From JABFRG01 sp038210445 (lineage in GTDB: Bacteria; Myxococcota_A; Polyangia; Polyangiales; Polyangiaceae), in NCBI GenBank assembly GCA_038210445.1, contig JBBQWQ010000029.1, positions 25,633 to 89,632 on the forward strand: DNA of 64,000 bases. Direction: 5' to 3'. Under the pieces are notes generated by a model, which ran no database searches, was not told the origin of the DNA, and saw nothing but the letters and a program-made list of their open reading frames with translations. The position numbers and the translations under genes were made by a program. Positions 41,586 to 49,555 of this stretch are shown piece by piece (the stretch's first letter is position 1; every line of letters begins with the position of its first letter).

Positions 41586-42002
41586 CTAGAGATCGGGAAC
41601 GCAGTAGTCTTTTCCGCCAAGCGCAAAGCAACACTGCAGCAGGGGGATGCAGGCGCCGCACGAGCTGGGGGAGATGCCGCCCAAGCCGACGAGGATCGCG
41701 TTCTGCGCATTCTTGCCGGAGGGACAAGTGTTGGAGGCCGCCGAGTCGGGGACCACCACCACGTCGACCACGCTCGCGTCGCTTCCCGAGGAGCCCGATG
41801 AACCCGAGGAAGAGCCCGACGAGCTCGACGAAGCGCCCGTGTCCTTGGCGGTCGCGGCGTCCTTCGTGCCGCCCGACGAAGAAGTCGAGGAGGAAGACGA
41901 CTTCGCCGTCGCATCACTCTCCGTTTCGTCGTCGATGGGGGCGTTCGCACACGCGGCAAAGAGAGCGGCCAAGGCAAAGAAGGGAAGGGTACGGCGAAGC
42001 AT
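41586..42002 (-). CDS. Small Ser-rich, Cys-rich lipoprotein
   Basis: A 138-residue predicted lipoprotein (MLRRTLPFFALAALFAAC, Cys18). A long Ser/Gly/Asp/Lys linker spans about 25-80. The C-terminal 45 residues hold six Cys (TCPSGKN, SSCGACIP, LLQCCFALGGKDYCVPD), likely a small disulfide-bonded module. Function unknown. It lies directly upstream of the GH75 gene (3-bp gap), so it may assist the same secreted activity; this is inference. The in-frame codons upstream of the ATG do not extend the signal peptide sensibly. Confidence 0.65.
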   Translation of the reverse strand: MLRRTLPFFALAALFAACANAPIDDETESDATAKSSSSSTSSSGGTKDAATAKDTGASSSSSGSSSGSSGSSGSDASVVDVVVVPDSAASNTCPSGKNAQNAILVGLGGISPSSCGACIPLLQCCFALGGKDYCVPDL

Positions 42003-42131
42003 CTTGGATGAAATAGTTACCCGAAGTTCATCCGTATGCCACTCGGATTTCGCGCGGTCTCGCGAGCGCATGCGCGAGCCTTCGCGTGCGTCACGCCGCG
42101 TCATGCTTTGTGCGGACATTGTCCTACCTCG

Positions 42132-43274
42132 CTAGTCGGCGAGAGTCGGGCGGACCGACGCCACGTGGTAGCGACGCATCGACACGTTCATCAGCAGGCC
42201 GATGCCCACCATGATGGTGATGACGCTGGAGCCGCCCGCAGAAAACAGGGGCAGCGTCACGCCCACCACCGGCAGGAGACCGGTGACCATGCCCAGATTG
42301 AAGAGGGCGTGCCAGAAGATCAAGGCACCGACCCCGATGGCGATGACAGCTCCGAAGCGGTCTTTGGCGGTGGAGGCGATGCGGATGGCCCAGATGACCA
42401 GGAAGCCGTAGAGGAGCACCAGCAGCAGGCACCCGAGAAAGCCCCAGTCTTCGGCGAACACCGCGAAGGGAAAGTCGGAGTGCTGGTCCGGGAGGAACAG
42501 GTACTGGTTCTGCGTACCCTTCATGAAGCCCTGGCCCGAGAAGCCTCCGTTGCCGATGGCGATGCGCGCGTGGTGCGCGTGCCAGCCGGTGCGCTTCACG
42601 TCGGCCTCGGGGTTCAAGAACGACGTGATGCGGTTTCGCTGGTAGTCGCGGAGCCCGTACGCCCAGATGAGCGGCAGCGCCACCGCCGAGGTGACGGTGA
42701 GCGTGGCCAGGCTCTTCCAGCGGATGCGCGTCATGAGGCACACAGAGACGAAGATGAGCCCGTGAATGAGCGCCGTCCCCAGGTCCGGCTGGCGGAGAAT
42801 GAGAAACATCGGCACCAGGGCGATGCCCGCCGGGATGGCGAAGTCCTTCAGCGTGCGTCCGAGCGTGTCCGGGGGATCGTCGTGCAGGTACTTCGCCAGG
42901 GCGATCACCATGAAAATCTTGGTGAACTCGCTGGGCTGCAAGCTGAAGGCGCCGATGTAGATCCAGCGGGAGCTGCCGCGGACGTCGCGCCCCAGAATGA
43001 ACACCAGCACCAGCAGCACGATGCCCACGCCGTAGAGCACGTAGCCGTGGCGCTCGTAGTGCCGGTAGTCGATGGCCGCCACCACGGTCGCCAAGAGGCC
43101 GCCGGTGACGAACCAGTAGATCTGCTGGAGGTGCATCTCGGTGAGCCCGGCGCGGGCCACGCTGGTGGCCGAGTACAGGTTCACCACGCCGATGACGCCG
43201 AGCGAGCAGGCGGCCAAAAAAAGCGCCCAGTCGAAGTGATCCATGGCCTGGGTAGAGAGGCGCTTGTTCAGCAT
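42132..43274 (-). CDS. rodA: Rod-shape glycosyltransferase RodA
   Basis: A 380-residue SEDS-family peptidoglycan polymerase with about ten membrane segments. Signatures: RWIYIGAFSLQPSEFTKIFM, LRQPDLGTALI, GNGGFSGQGFMKGTQ, LPDQHSDFPFAVFAEDWGF and the late LPLFSAGGSSVI. The ATG overlaps the mrdA stop by 4 bp (ATGA), confirming coupling. It acts with PBP2 and MreBCD in side-wall synthesis. The long loop near 230-280 is complete, so the protein looks functional. Confidence 0.95.
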   Translation of the reverse strand: MLNKRLSTQAMDHFDWALFLAACSLGVIGVVNLYSATSVARAGLTEMHLQQIYWFVTGGLLATVVAAIDYRHYERHGYVLYGVGIVLLVLVFILGRDVRGSSRWIYIGAFSLQPSEFTKIFMVIALAKYLHDDPPDTLGRTLKDFAIPAGIALVPMFLILRQPDLGTALIHGLIFVSVCLMTRIRWKSLATLTVTSAVALPLIWAYGLRDYQRNRITSFLNPEADVKRTGWHAHHARIAIGNGGFSGQGFMKGTQNQYLFLPDQHSDFPFAVFAEDWGFLGCLLLVLLYGFLVIWAIRIASTAKDRFGAVIAIGVGALIFWHALFNLGMVTGLLPVVGVTLPLFSAGGSSVITIMVGIGLLMNVSMRRYHVASVRPTLAD

Positions 43275-45310
43275 CAGTGCCCTCCATGCGGGGCGGGCGG
43301 CGGCCGCTTGGGGGCCGGCGGCAAGGGGGCAGTGTTGTTGCGGGCCGCCTGAAGGCGAGTGTAGTCGCGCACGATCTGCATGGCCACCGGCGCCGCCTGG
43401 GTGGGGCCGGAGCCGCCGTGCTCCACCAGCACCACCACCGCGATCTCCGGCGACTTGGCCGGCGCGAAGGCGGCGAACCAAGCGTGGTCGCGGGAGTTGT
43501 ACCAGGCCTGCCGGGGATCGTCCTTCCCCGAGAGCACGTAGCCGGTCTGGGCGGTGCCGGTCTTGCCGGATATGTCGAGCGCCGGATCGCGCACCGGGTA
43601 GGCGGTGCCGTGGGGCTCGTTTACCACCGCGTGGAGTCCGTCGGTGATGCGCGTCAGGGTCTCTGGGGCAATCTGCGCTTTTTGCCGCACACGGGGCGCG
43701 AAGTCCTGGGCCACTGCACCGTCGGCGGTCTCCACCGCGCGCACGATCTGGGGAATATACACGGTTCCACCGTTGGCGATGGCGGCGTAGGCCAGCGCCA
43801 GCTGCAGCGGAGTGACGGTGGTGGCGCCCTGACCGATGGCCGAATTGAGGGTAAAACCGGTGCGGAACTGCCCGCGATAGCGCAGCGTGTACCAGGAGCG
43901 ATTGGGGTTGTTGCCGGGCGACTCGGGGTTCACGCCGAGGCCGGTCTTCTGCCCCAGGCCGAACTCCGAGGCCACGCTGGCGATGGGGTCGAGGTCTACC
44001 GCCTGCGCCAGCTTGAAGAAGTAGACGTTGCAGCTTTGGGCGATGGCCTCACGCATGTTCACGCGCCCGTGCACGTGGGTGCAGCGGAAGATGCGATGAC
44101 CGAAGGAGATGAAGCCGTCGCAGCGCTCCCGGTCTTCGGGGTTGATGCGCTTGCGCTCGAGGCCTGCCATGGCGGAGAAGGGCTTGAAGGTCGACCCCGG
44201 CTGAAAGGCGCCGGTCATGGTCTTGTCGAGGAGCGGCCGCAGCGAGTCGCGCGCCAGCTTGTTCATGGCCTCGCGCAGGCGCGCCTTGCCGCCGCCGCCG
44301 GAGAGATCGTTGGGGTCGAAGTCGGGCTTCGAGTACAACGCGAGCAAGCGCCCGGTGCGCACGTCGACCACTACCGCCGCCCCCGAGAGGTGCACGCGCA
44401 TGGCCTTCTCGATGGCCGCGGTGAGCTCGATATCCACGGTGAGCCGCAGATCGCGGCCCGGAATGGGCTCTTGGCGGAGCGGCTCGTCGAGCAGCCGCGC
44501 CGCCTCGGGGCCTGCCCGGTAGCGCCCGTGGGCGTCGACCACGCGCTTCTCCCAGCCGCGGTGGCCGCGCAAATGGCTCTCCCAGGCGCGCTCGATGCCG
44601 GTGGCGCCAATGCTGTCGCCCACGTCGTAGCCGAGCGGGTTGACCTTGGCCTTCTCTTCCGCCGTCATGAGCTCGTAGCCCTCGGGGTGGAAGTGCTCGA
44701 GACGCTCCTTGTCGATCTCCCCCACGTACCCGAGCATATGCGAGCCGAGGTTCTTGAACGGGTAGTAGCGCACCGGCACCGAGACGATCTCGGCGCCGGC
44801 GTTCTCGGTCTCGTGCTGCCGGAGCTCGGCCACGATGTCGCGGGCCAGGTCTTCACGCACCAGAATGGGCCGCCAGCAGGGCGAGCGGTCGTCGTCGGTG
44901 GCGCACACTTCGCGGATGCGCGCTTCGAGGCGGCTCCGCTCGTCGGGGTTCAGGCGCAGCGTGTCGGCTACCCGCGGAAAGGTATCGGCTTCGTCTTTCC
45001 GGCGCCGGCGCTTCACCGGCCGCGCGCTGGGCATCACTCGGCCGGGCACGATGTACACGTTGTGGGCCGGCCGGCTCGAGGCCAACACGCGCCCGTAGGC
45101 GTCGCGAATGACCCCTCGCGTGGTGGGCAGGTTGATGCGGCGAATGATGTTCTCGTGGGCGGTGTTGCGGTACTCCGCGCCGTCGATGATCTGCAGCTGG
45201 AAGAGCCGCACCACCAGCACGATGAAGGCTACGAAGGCCACCAGCGCCATCCACTTGTAGCGCTTCCGAAACTCGCTCACGTCGGAGCGCGGAACGAGGA
45301 CGACGCTCAC
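43274..45310 (-). CDS. mrdA: Penicillin-binding protein 2
   Basis: A 678-residue class B transpeptidase. One N-terminal membrane segment (about 20-40) is followed by the dimerisation/pedestal domain (NLPTTRGVIRDAYGRVLASS). The transpeptidase domain has GSTFKPFSA with the catalytic Ser near residue 365, SCN near 425 and SGKTGTAQ near 590. Beside the family it has a Lys/Arg-rich loop near 95-105 (RPVKRRRRKDE) and a Pro-rich end. The start is GTG overlapping the mreD stop (GTGA). It crosslinks glycan made by RodA. Confidence 0.94.
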   Translation of the reverse strand: MSVVLVPRSDVSEFRKRYKWMALVAFVAFIVLVVRLFQLQIIDGAEYRNTAHENIIRRINLPTTRGVIRDAYGRVLASSRPAHNVYIVPGRVMPSARPVKRRRRKDEADTFPRVADTLRLNPDERSRLEARIREVCATDDDRSPCWRPILVREDLARDIVAELRQHETENAGAEIVSVPVRYYPFKNLGSHMLGYVGEIDKERLEHFHPEGYELMTAEEKAKVNPLGYDVGDSIGATGIERAWESHLRGHRGWEKRVVDAHGRYRAGPEAARLLDEPLRQEPIPGRDLRLTVDIELTAAIEKAMRVHLSGAAVVVDVRTGRLLALYSKPDFDPNDLSGGGGKARLREAMNKLARDSLRPLLDKTMTGAFQPGSTFKPFSAMAGLERKRINPEDRERCDGFISFGHRIFRCTHVHGRVNMREAIAQSCNVYFFKLAQAVDLDPIASVASEFGLGQKTGLGVNPESPGNNPNRSWYTLRYRGQFRTGFTLNSAIGQGATTVTPLQLALAYAAIANGGTVYIPQIVRAVETADGAVAQDFAPRVRQKAQIAPETLTRITDGLHAVVNEPHGTAYPVRDPALDISGKTGTAQTGYVLSGKDDPRQAWYNSRDHAWFAAFAPAKSPEIAVVVLVEHGGSGPTQAAPVAMQIVRDYTRLQAARNNTAPLPPAPKRPPPAPHGGH

Positions 45311-45918
45311 GGCGCGGTGGTCCCGCTGGGGAGTCGGCGCGGCGTCTGCCCGGCGGTGCCGCTGGCGCGCGCGGCCTCGGCGCCGCCGTGAATGCGCTCG
45401 GCGATGCGGAACACCAACGGGCCGGTGAGGGCGGTGATGATCGCGTGGGGCACCGCCATGGCGAACACCGACCGCGGCACCCAGGTGTCCTTGCCGAAGA
45501 GCGCCAGGAGCACCAGCACGATACCGCTCTGCACGAAGGTGAAGGCCAGCGTGAGCAGCAACTGCATCCACCGGGTCTGCGCCGCGAGGCGGAGGCTGGC
45601 CACGCGGGCCAAGGTGAAGAGCGCCACGTAGGTGAAGGCGTAGAGCCCCACCGGGGCGATGCCCCACAGGTCGGTGACGTAGCCGAGGACGAACGAGATG
45701 CCGGCGCCGCGCGCCAGCGAGTACTCGTGCACCCCCATGAAGAGGATGAGCGGGATCACCAACGCCGGCACCAGGCCGGGCATGTGCGCGTAGCGTGCCG
45801 GCACGTGCAGGCTCTCGAGGACGCGGACCCCCACGTTGGTGACGCGGAAGAAGTTTTCTTGGGCGAGCAGGAGCACGAAGCCGAAGCCGAACATCGCCGT
45901 GTGGCGCATCGTGCTCAT
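45307..45918 (-). CDS. mreD: Rod shape-determining protein MreD
   Basis: A 203-residue integral membrane protein with five to six hydrophobic segments, as in MreD. The end is a soluble Ala/Gly/Thr/Pro-rich tail. MreD sequences are weakly conserved, so the assignment rests on size, topology and its place between mreC and mrdA. It overlaps mreC by 4 bp and mrdA by 4 bp. Confidence 0.85.
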   Translation of the reverse strand: MSTMRHTAMFGFGFVLLLAQENFFRVTNVGVRVLESLHVPARYAHMPGLVPALVIPLILFMGVHEYSLARGAGISFVLGYVTDLWGIAPVGLYAFTYVALFTLARVASLRLAAQTRWMQLLLTLAFTFVQSGIVLVLLALFGKDTWVPRSVFAMAVPHAIITALTGPLVFRIAERIHGGAEAARASGTAGQTPRRLPSGTTAP

Positions 45919-46784
45919 TTTCCGCCCTTGACTGTCTTGGGGTCCACCCGTTCGTCTACGAGCGGGGTCACCAGGATGAGCACGGCGTCCAGGCGCGAGA
46001 AGTCTACCGTAGGCCTCGCCTCTACCTCTTGGTCGCGCCCCAGCTCCTGGCGGTTCACCTTCACGACCTTGCCCACCGGGATGCCGCGGGGAAAGAGGTT
46101 ACCTTTCCCGCTGGTGACCAGGAGATCGCCCTCCCATACTTCGTCACGAGAGTCGACGTCCTCCACCTTGCAGGCGTAGCGCGTGGGGTCGCCGGTGCCG
46201 CGCAGGATGCCCCGCGCGTGGGTGCGCTCGTCCTCCACGTCGACCTTGAAGGCGGCATCGACGGTGAGCTGCACGTCGACCGAGTCGCCCGCCACGTGGA
46301 GCGTGGTACCCACCACGCCGTCGGGCGAGATCACCGGTAGGCGAGGCCGGACGTTCTTGCCGCCGCGATCGAGGATGACCCGCGTGACCCGAAAGAACTC
46401 GGTAAAATCGCTGCCCACCACCTGGGCGCTGATGGTGTCGCCGGGCGTCGCTTCGCGCAGCTGCAGCAGGCGCCGGAGCTCGCGGTTCTCGAATTCGCGC
46501 TGCTCGAGCCGGTGCACGGTCTCCTTGAGGCGCGCGTTCTCGTAGCTCAATCGCTCGTTGTCGCTCTTTACGTCCACCAGGTAGACGTAGTCGGAGAACA
46601 AACTGGATATTCCCCGGGCAATGCTCGACGCGCCAAACTCGATGGGCGCGCTCACCCGGAGGATGACACGGTCCATGCCGTTGAGATTCTCTGGCTTCGC
46701 CATGTTGGCGCGGAGCACGAAGAACGGCACGACGAGCAACAGGACGACGATCCCGATGTCTCGGTATCGCTTGAACGCCTCCAC
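45915..46784 (-). CDS. mreC: Rod shape-determining protein MreC
   Basis: A 289-residue bitopic protein. One membrane segment near 10-25 is followed by a coiled coil (about 60-100, ENARLKETVHRLEQREFENRE in part) and the beta-rich MreC domain (DGVVGTTLHVAGDSVDVQL, ARGILRGTG, WEGDLLVTSG, FPRGIPVGKVVKV). It links MreB to the periplasmic elongasome. It starts 22 bp after mreB ends. Confidence 0.93.
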   Translation of the reverse strand: MEAFKRYRDIGIVVLLLVVPFFVLRANMAKPENLNGMDRVILRVSAPIEFGASSIARGISSLFSDYVYLVDVKSDNERLSYENARLKETVHRLEQREFENRELRRLLQLREATPGDTISAQVVGSDFTEFFRVTRVILDRGGKNVRPRLPVISPDGVVGTTLHVAGDSVDVQLTVDAAFKVDVEDERTHARGILRGTGDPTRYACKVEDVDSRDEVWEGDLLVTSGKGNLFPRGIPVGKVVKVNRQELGRDQEVEARPTVDFSRLDAVLILVTPLVDERVDPKTVKGGK

Positions 46785-46806
46785 GTGAAGGTCGGACGAT
46801 CGGGCC

Positions 46807-47841
46807 TTACCCGATCGTCACCTCCCGGAGCAGCTCGATGTGCTCGAGCGTCTTGCCGCTGCCGAGCACCACCGCGCTGATCGGATCGTCGCACACCATC
46901 ACCGGAAGGCCGGTTTCCTCGCGGAGTAGCACGTCGAGGTTCGAGAGCAGCGCGCCGCCGCCGGTGAGCACGATGCCCTTGTCGACGATGTCTGCGGCCA
47001 GCTCCGGAGGCGTCTTTTCCAGGGCCAGGAGCACCGCTTCGACGATGGCGTTGATGGGCTCGGTGAGGGCCTCGCGAATCTCGTCGGAGTTCACGACCAC
47101 GGTCTTCGGCACGCCGGCCACTAGATCGCGCCCTTTTACCTCGGTGCTCACCTGCTCCTCGAGGGGGAAGGCGTTGCCGATTTCCATCTTGATGCGTTCG
47201 GCGGTTTGCTCGCCGATGGCGAGGTTGTACTTCCGCTTCATGAAGGCCTGGATGGCCTCGTCCATCTTGTCGCCGCCCACGCGCACACTCTGCGAGTAAA
47301 CGATACCGGCGAGAGAGATGACCGCCACTTCGGTGGTGCCGCCGCCGATATCGACCACCATGTTGCCGGAAGGCTCGGTGATGGGCAGGCCGGCGCCGAT
47401 GGCCGCCGCCATGGGCTCTTCGATGAGGTACACCTCGCGGGCGCCCGCGCTCTCGGCGCTCTCCTTCACCGCGCGCTTTTCCACCTCGGTGATGCCGAAG
47501 GGTACGCAGATGATGATGCGCGGCTTCACCAGCGTGCGCCGGTTGTGGGCGCGGGCGATGAAGTACCGGAGCATGGCCTCGGTGATCTCGAAGTCGGCGA
47601 TGACGCCGTCGCGGAGTGGGCGCACCGCCCGAATGTTGGCGGGGGTTCGCCCGAGCATCTCCTTGGCTTCGCGGCCAACCGCGAGCACCTTGTTGCCGCC
47701 CCGGGCGTCGCGCTGGACCGCCACGACGGAAGGCTCACAGGAGACGATACCCTTCCCGCGAACGTAGATGAGCGTGTTCGCGGTCCCCAGATCGATCGCC
47801 AGATCGTTCGAGAACAGGCCGTGGAGCCAGTCGAAGATCAT
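46807..47841 (-). CDS. mreB: Rod shape-determining protein MreB
   Basis: A 344-residue bacterial actin. Nucleotide-binding motifs: AIDLGTANTLIY (phosphate 1), DIGGGTTEVAVIS (phosphate 2) and VLTGGGALL (adenosine). It forms membrane filaments that guide side-wall synthesis and heads the mreB-mreC-mreD-mrdA-rodA operon. Length and motifs are typical. In myxobacteria MreB is also implicated in gliding, so it may be relevant to the nearby TolQ/TolR clusters; that is general knowledge, not shown here. Confidence 0.97.
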   Translation of the reverse strand: MIFDWLHGLFSNDLAIDLGTANTLIYVRGKGIVSCEPSVVAVQRDARGGNKVLAVGREAKEMLGRTPANIRAVRPLRDGVIADFEITEAMLRYFIARAHNRRTLVKPRIIICVPFGITEVEKRAVKESAESAGAREVYLIEEPMAAAIGAGLPITEPSGNMVVDIGGGTTEVAVISLAGIVYSQSVRVGGDKMDEAIQAFMKRKYNLAIGEQTAERIKMEIGNAFPLEEQVSTEVKGRDLVAGVPKTVVVNSDEIREALTEPINAIVEAVLLALEKTPPELAADIVDKGIVLTGGGALLSNLDVLLREETGLPVMVCDDPISAVVLGSGKTLEHIELLREVTIG

Positions 47842-47889
47842 GTGCGGTCGTTCCTCCGAGGTTGGGGTTTTCGATACGAAGAAGAAGCC

Positions 47890-47947
47890 GAAGAGAAAAG
47901 AAGCCCAGAAAGGCGAATGGACGGCCTGGTTAGCAACCCTGGCCGCC
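47890..47947 (-). terminator. Probable terminator after rpmG
   Basis: On the minus strand GGCGGCC and GGCCGTC flank an inner GGTTGCTAACC hairpin, followed by a pyrimidine-rich tract (TTTCTGGGCTTCTTTTCTC). It lies about 70 bp after the rpmG stop, upstream of mreB. Confidence 0.4.
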
Positions 47948-48019
47948 CATGTCCAATCACGCAGGCGGAAACTGAAACGATGGGATCAGTTGGCAGTGGG
48001 TGGGTCCGGCAGAGCCGGA

Positions 48020-48181
48020 TCAACCCTTCGAGATCTTGCCTTCTTTGTGCGGGAAGTGCTTCCGGCACGTGGGGCAGAACTTCTTGATCTCGAACTTCTC
48101 GGACATGGTCCGCTTGTTCTTCGTGGTCGTGTAATTCGCGCGGCTGCAGTTTCCGCACGTCATTTTGATGAGATCTCGCAT
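48020..48181 (-). CDS. rpmG: 50S ribosomal protein L33
   Basis: A 53-residue protein starting MRDLIKMTCGNCSRANYTTT and ending KHFPHKEGKISKG. The C+ form of L33 is clear: two zinc pairs, CGNC (residues 9-12) and CPTC (36-39), with TTTKNKR between. It is a single gene with its own good promoter (48242-48269); secE and nusG, often adjacent, are not here. No adjacent tRNA was found. Confidence 0.93.
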   Translation of the reverse strand: MRDLIKMTCGNCSRANYTTTKNKRTMSEKFEIKKFCPTCRKHFPHKEGKISKG

Positions 48182-48241
48182 GGCGCAGCTCGGTCCGTTC
48201 GTCCGGAAGAGGGTCCCGGAGGGAAGAGGGAAGGGTGGGAG

Positions 48242-48269
48242 CTTTTAGCGTGGTCGCTGGCGATGTCAA
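48242..48269 (-). promoter_or_regulatory. Sigma-70 type promoter of rpmG
   Basis: Minus strand: consensus TTGACA (48269-48264), 16-bp spacer, TAAAAG (48247-48242). It is the best housekeeping promoter match seen in the window and would give a leader of about 55 nt. Confidence 0.6.
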
Positions 48270-48415
48270 TGGAATCGGTCTGCCTGGGTGCCGGACGAGC
48301 GCAAATGTTCCGGCGCCCGCGCTTTCGGAACCTACTCTTTCCCCGGCGTCTGCCCACAAATAGAGGCCATTGCTGCCGATTCGCGTCCGTTTTTTCCGCA
48401 GGGCCGGCAGAGTGC

Positions 48416-48421
48416 TATCCT
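48416..48421 (+). promoter_or_regulatory. Extended -10 (TGC-TATCCT) of the 48429 lipoprotein gene
   Basis: TGC-TATCCT ends 7 nt before the ATG at 48429, without a ribosome site between; a leaderless transcript is suggested. Confidence 0.38.
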
Positions 48422-48428
48422 CACGCGC

Positions 48429-49454
48429 ATGAAAAGGGGGGTCGACCGCGAACGCGCTCTCGGGCGCCGGCAATTCACGGCGCTGGCGCTGGTGCTGGCC
48501 GGCTGCGGGAGCGCGCGCGACGACGCTGCGCCGCCGCCGCCGCGGGTGGCCCGGCGGCCCGACATCGATCCTGGGCTGGGGCCGGTGAAGGCGCGCATTC
48601 CGGCGCCGACGCGGCCGCAGCCGGCGGGCTTGCGCTTCGACGACGCGTACCACGATCGCGCAGCGCGGGCCGTGGTCTACAGCTGGACCACGCCCGCGCA
48701 GGCGACCGCGCTGCGGCAGGATCGCGTCCTCTTCACCCAGACCGCCCGCGCCGACTTCGGGCCCGGCTTCCTCTACCGGGTGCTGGGCGAGCTCGCGGCG
48801 GGCGGCAACGCGCTGGCCCAGGAGCTGGCGAAGCCCGAGTACGCCAAGGGGCGCTACGCGTGGGTCAACCCCTGGGCCACCAGCCTGGGCTTTCAGGGCG
48901 AAGAGTACGGCGCCGAGCTCGTGCGCATCGAGCTCCGGCCCGAGGCGCGGTTCGTGCGCATTTTCCGCAAGTCCGGCGCGATCGACGTGGTGGGCCTCGA
49001 CGGCACGGTGGTGCCCACGGCGCTGGCGCTCGCAGACCCCGAGCGGCTCGCGGGCGCCTACTTCGTCAACGAGGACGAAGGCGGGGGCGGCTCCTTCGCG
49101 ACCACGGTTCTGCCCGGCACGTACCGCGAGCTCTACGTGGGCAACCTGGCGATGGTGGCGCGCTGGTCGCTCGGCACACAGGCCATCGCCGACGTCCTCC
49201 GAAGTGCCGCCGCGGCGCTGCGGCAGCTCGCGCCCTTCAACGGCACCCTCACCGAGACCGACGCGCAGTGGAAGGCGCGGGTCGTGCTCCGCCAGTGGAG
49301 TCTACCGCCCGACGATGCGACCGCCAGCTACGAGAGCTCGCTCTGCTTCGTCGACCCTTCGTATCGACCCACCACGGCCAACCTGGAGGCCCTGGCGAGG
49401 CACCTCGACACCCGGCTCTTCACGCCCGATCCACTGGAGCAGGCGTACCCCTGA
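48429..49454 (+). CDS. Hypothetical lipoprotein, paralogue of the gene at 6255-7187
   Basis: A 341-residue predicted lipoprotein. The N-terminus has RRQF followed by ALALVLAGC, so it may use the Tat or Sec route (lipid Cys near 26). The mature part has VYSWTTPAQATAL, GRYAWVNPWAT, GEEYGAELVRIEL and YRELYVGNLA, each with a counterpart in the 6255-7187 protein at the same order and spacing. It has a Gly/Asp insertion (NEDEGGGG) that the paralogue lacks. Function unknown. The upstream in-frame region (to 48288) lacks signal features. Confidence 0.7.
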   Translation: MKRGVDRERALGRRQFTALALVLAGCGSARDDAAPPPPRVARRPDIDPGLGPVKARIPAPTRPQPAGLRFDDAYHDRAARAVVYSWTTPAQATALRQDRVLFTQTARADFGPGFLYRVLGELAAGGNALAQELAKPEYAKGRYAWVNPWATSLGFQGEEYGAELVRIELRPEARFVRIFRKSGAIDVVGLDGTVVPTALALADPERLAGAYFVNEDEGGGGSFATTVLPGTYRELYVGNLAMVARWSLGTQAIADVLRSAAAALRQLAPFNGTLTETDAQWKARVVLRQWSLPPDDATASYESSLCFVDPSYRPTTANLEALARHLDTRLFTPDPLEQAYP

Positions 49455-49463
49455 AATCTTGCG

Positions 49464-49514
49464 CAAAAAAGAGAGAGGGGCCCCCCGCGGATATCGGTAT
49501 CCGCAGCGAGGCCC
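49464..49514 (-). terminator. Intrinsic terminator of the RRM protein gene
   Basis: On the minus strand GGGCC / GGCCC flank a perfect 7-bp hairpin GCGGATA-CCGA-TATCCGC, followed by CTCTCTCTTTTTTG. It lies about 40 bp after the stop at 49556. Confidence 0.72.
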
Positions 49515-49555
49515 ACGCGTGAACCCTAGACGTGAACGACGGAGCCGTGATCGGC

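Noticed and set aside
43277..45391. Long plus-strand open frames opposite mrdA, and similar ones opposite the hybrid kinase (13512-15047) and the acyl-CoA synthetase (8745-10673)
   Set aside because: They are antisense shadows typical of high-GC genes: Arg/His/Gly/Ala-rich, no motifs, no ribosome sites, and fully covered by genes with clear function.
47920..48030. Possible tRNA genes near rpmG
   Set aside because: Only simple hairpins are seen (GGCGGCC... and TCCGGC-AGA-GCCGGA). No T-loop GTTCGA sequence with paired arms or CCA-type acceptor stem could be built.
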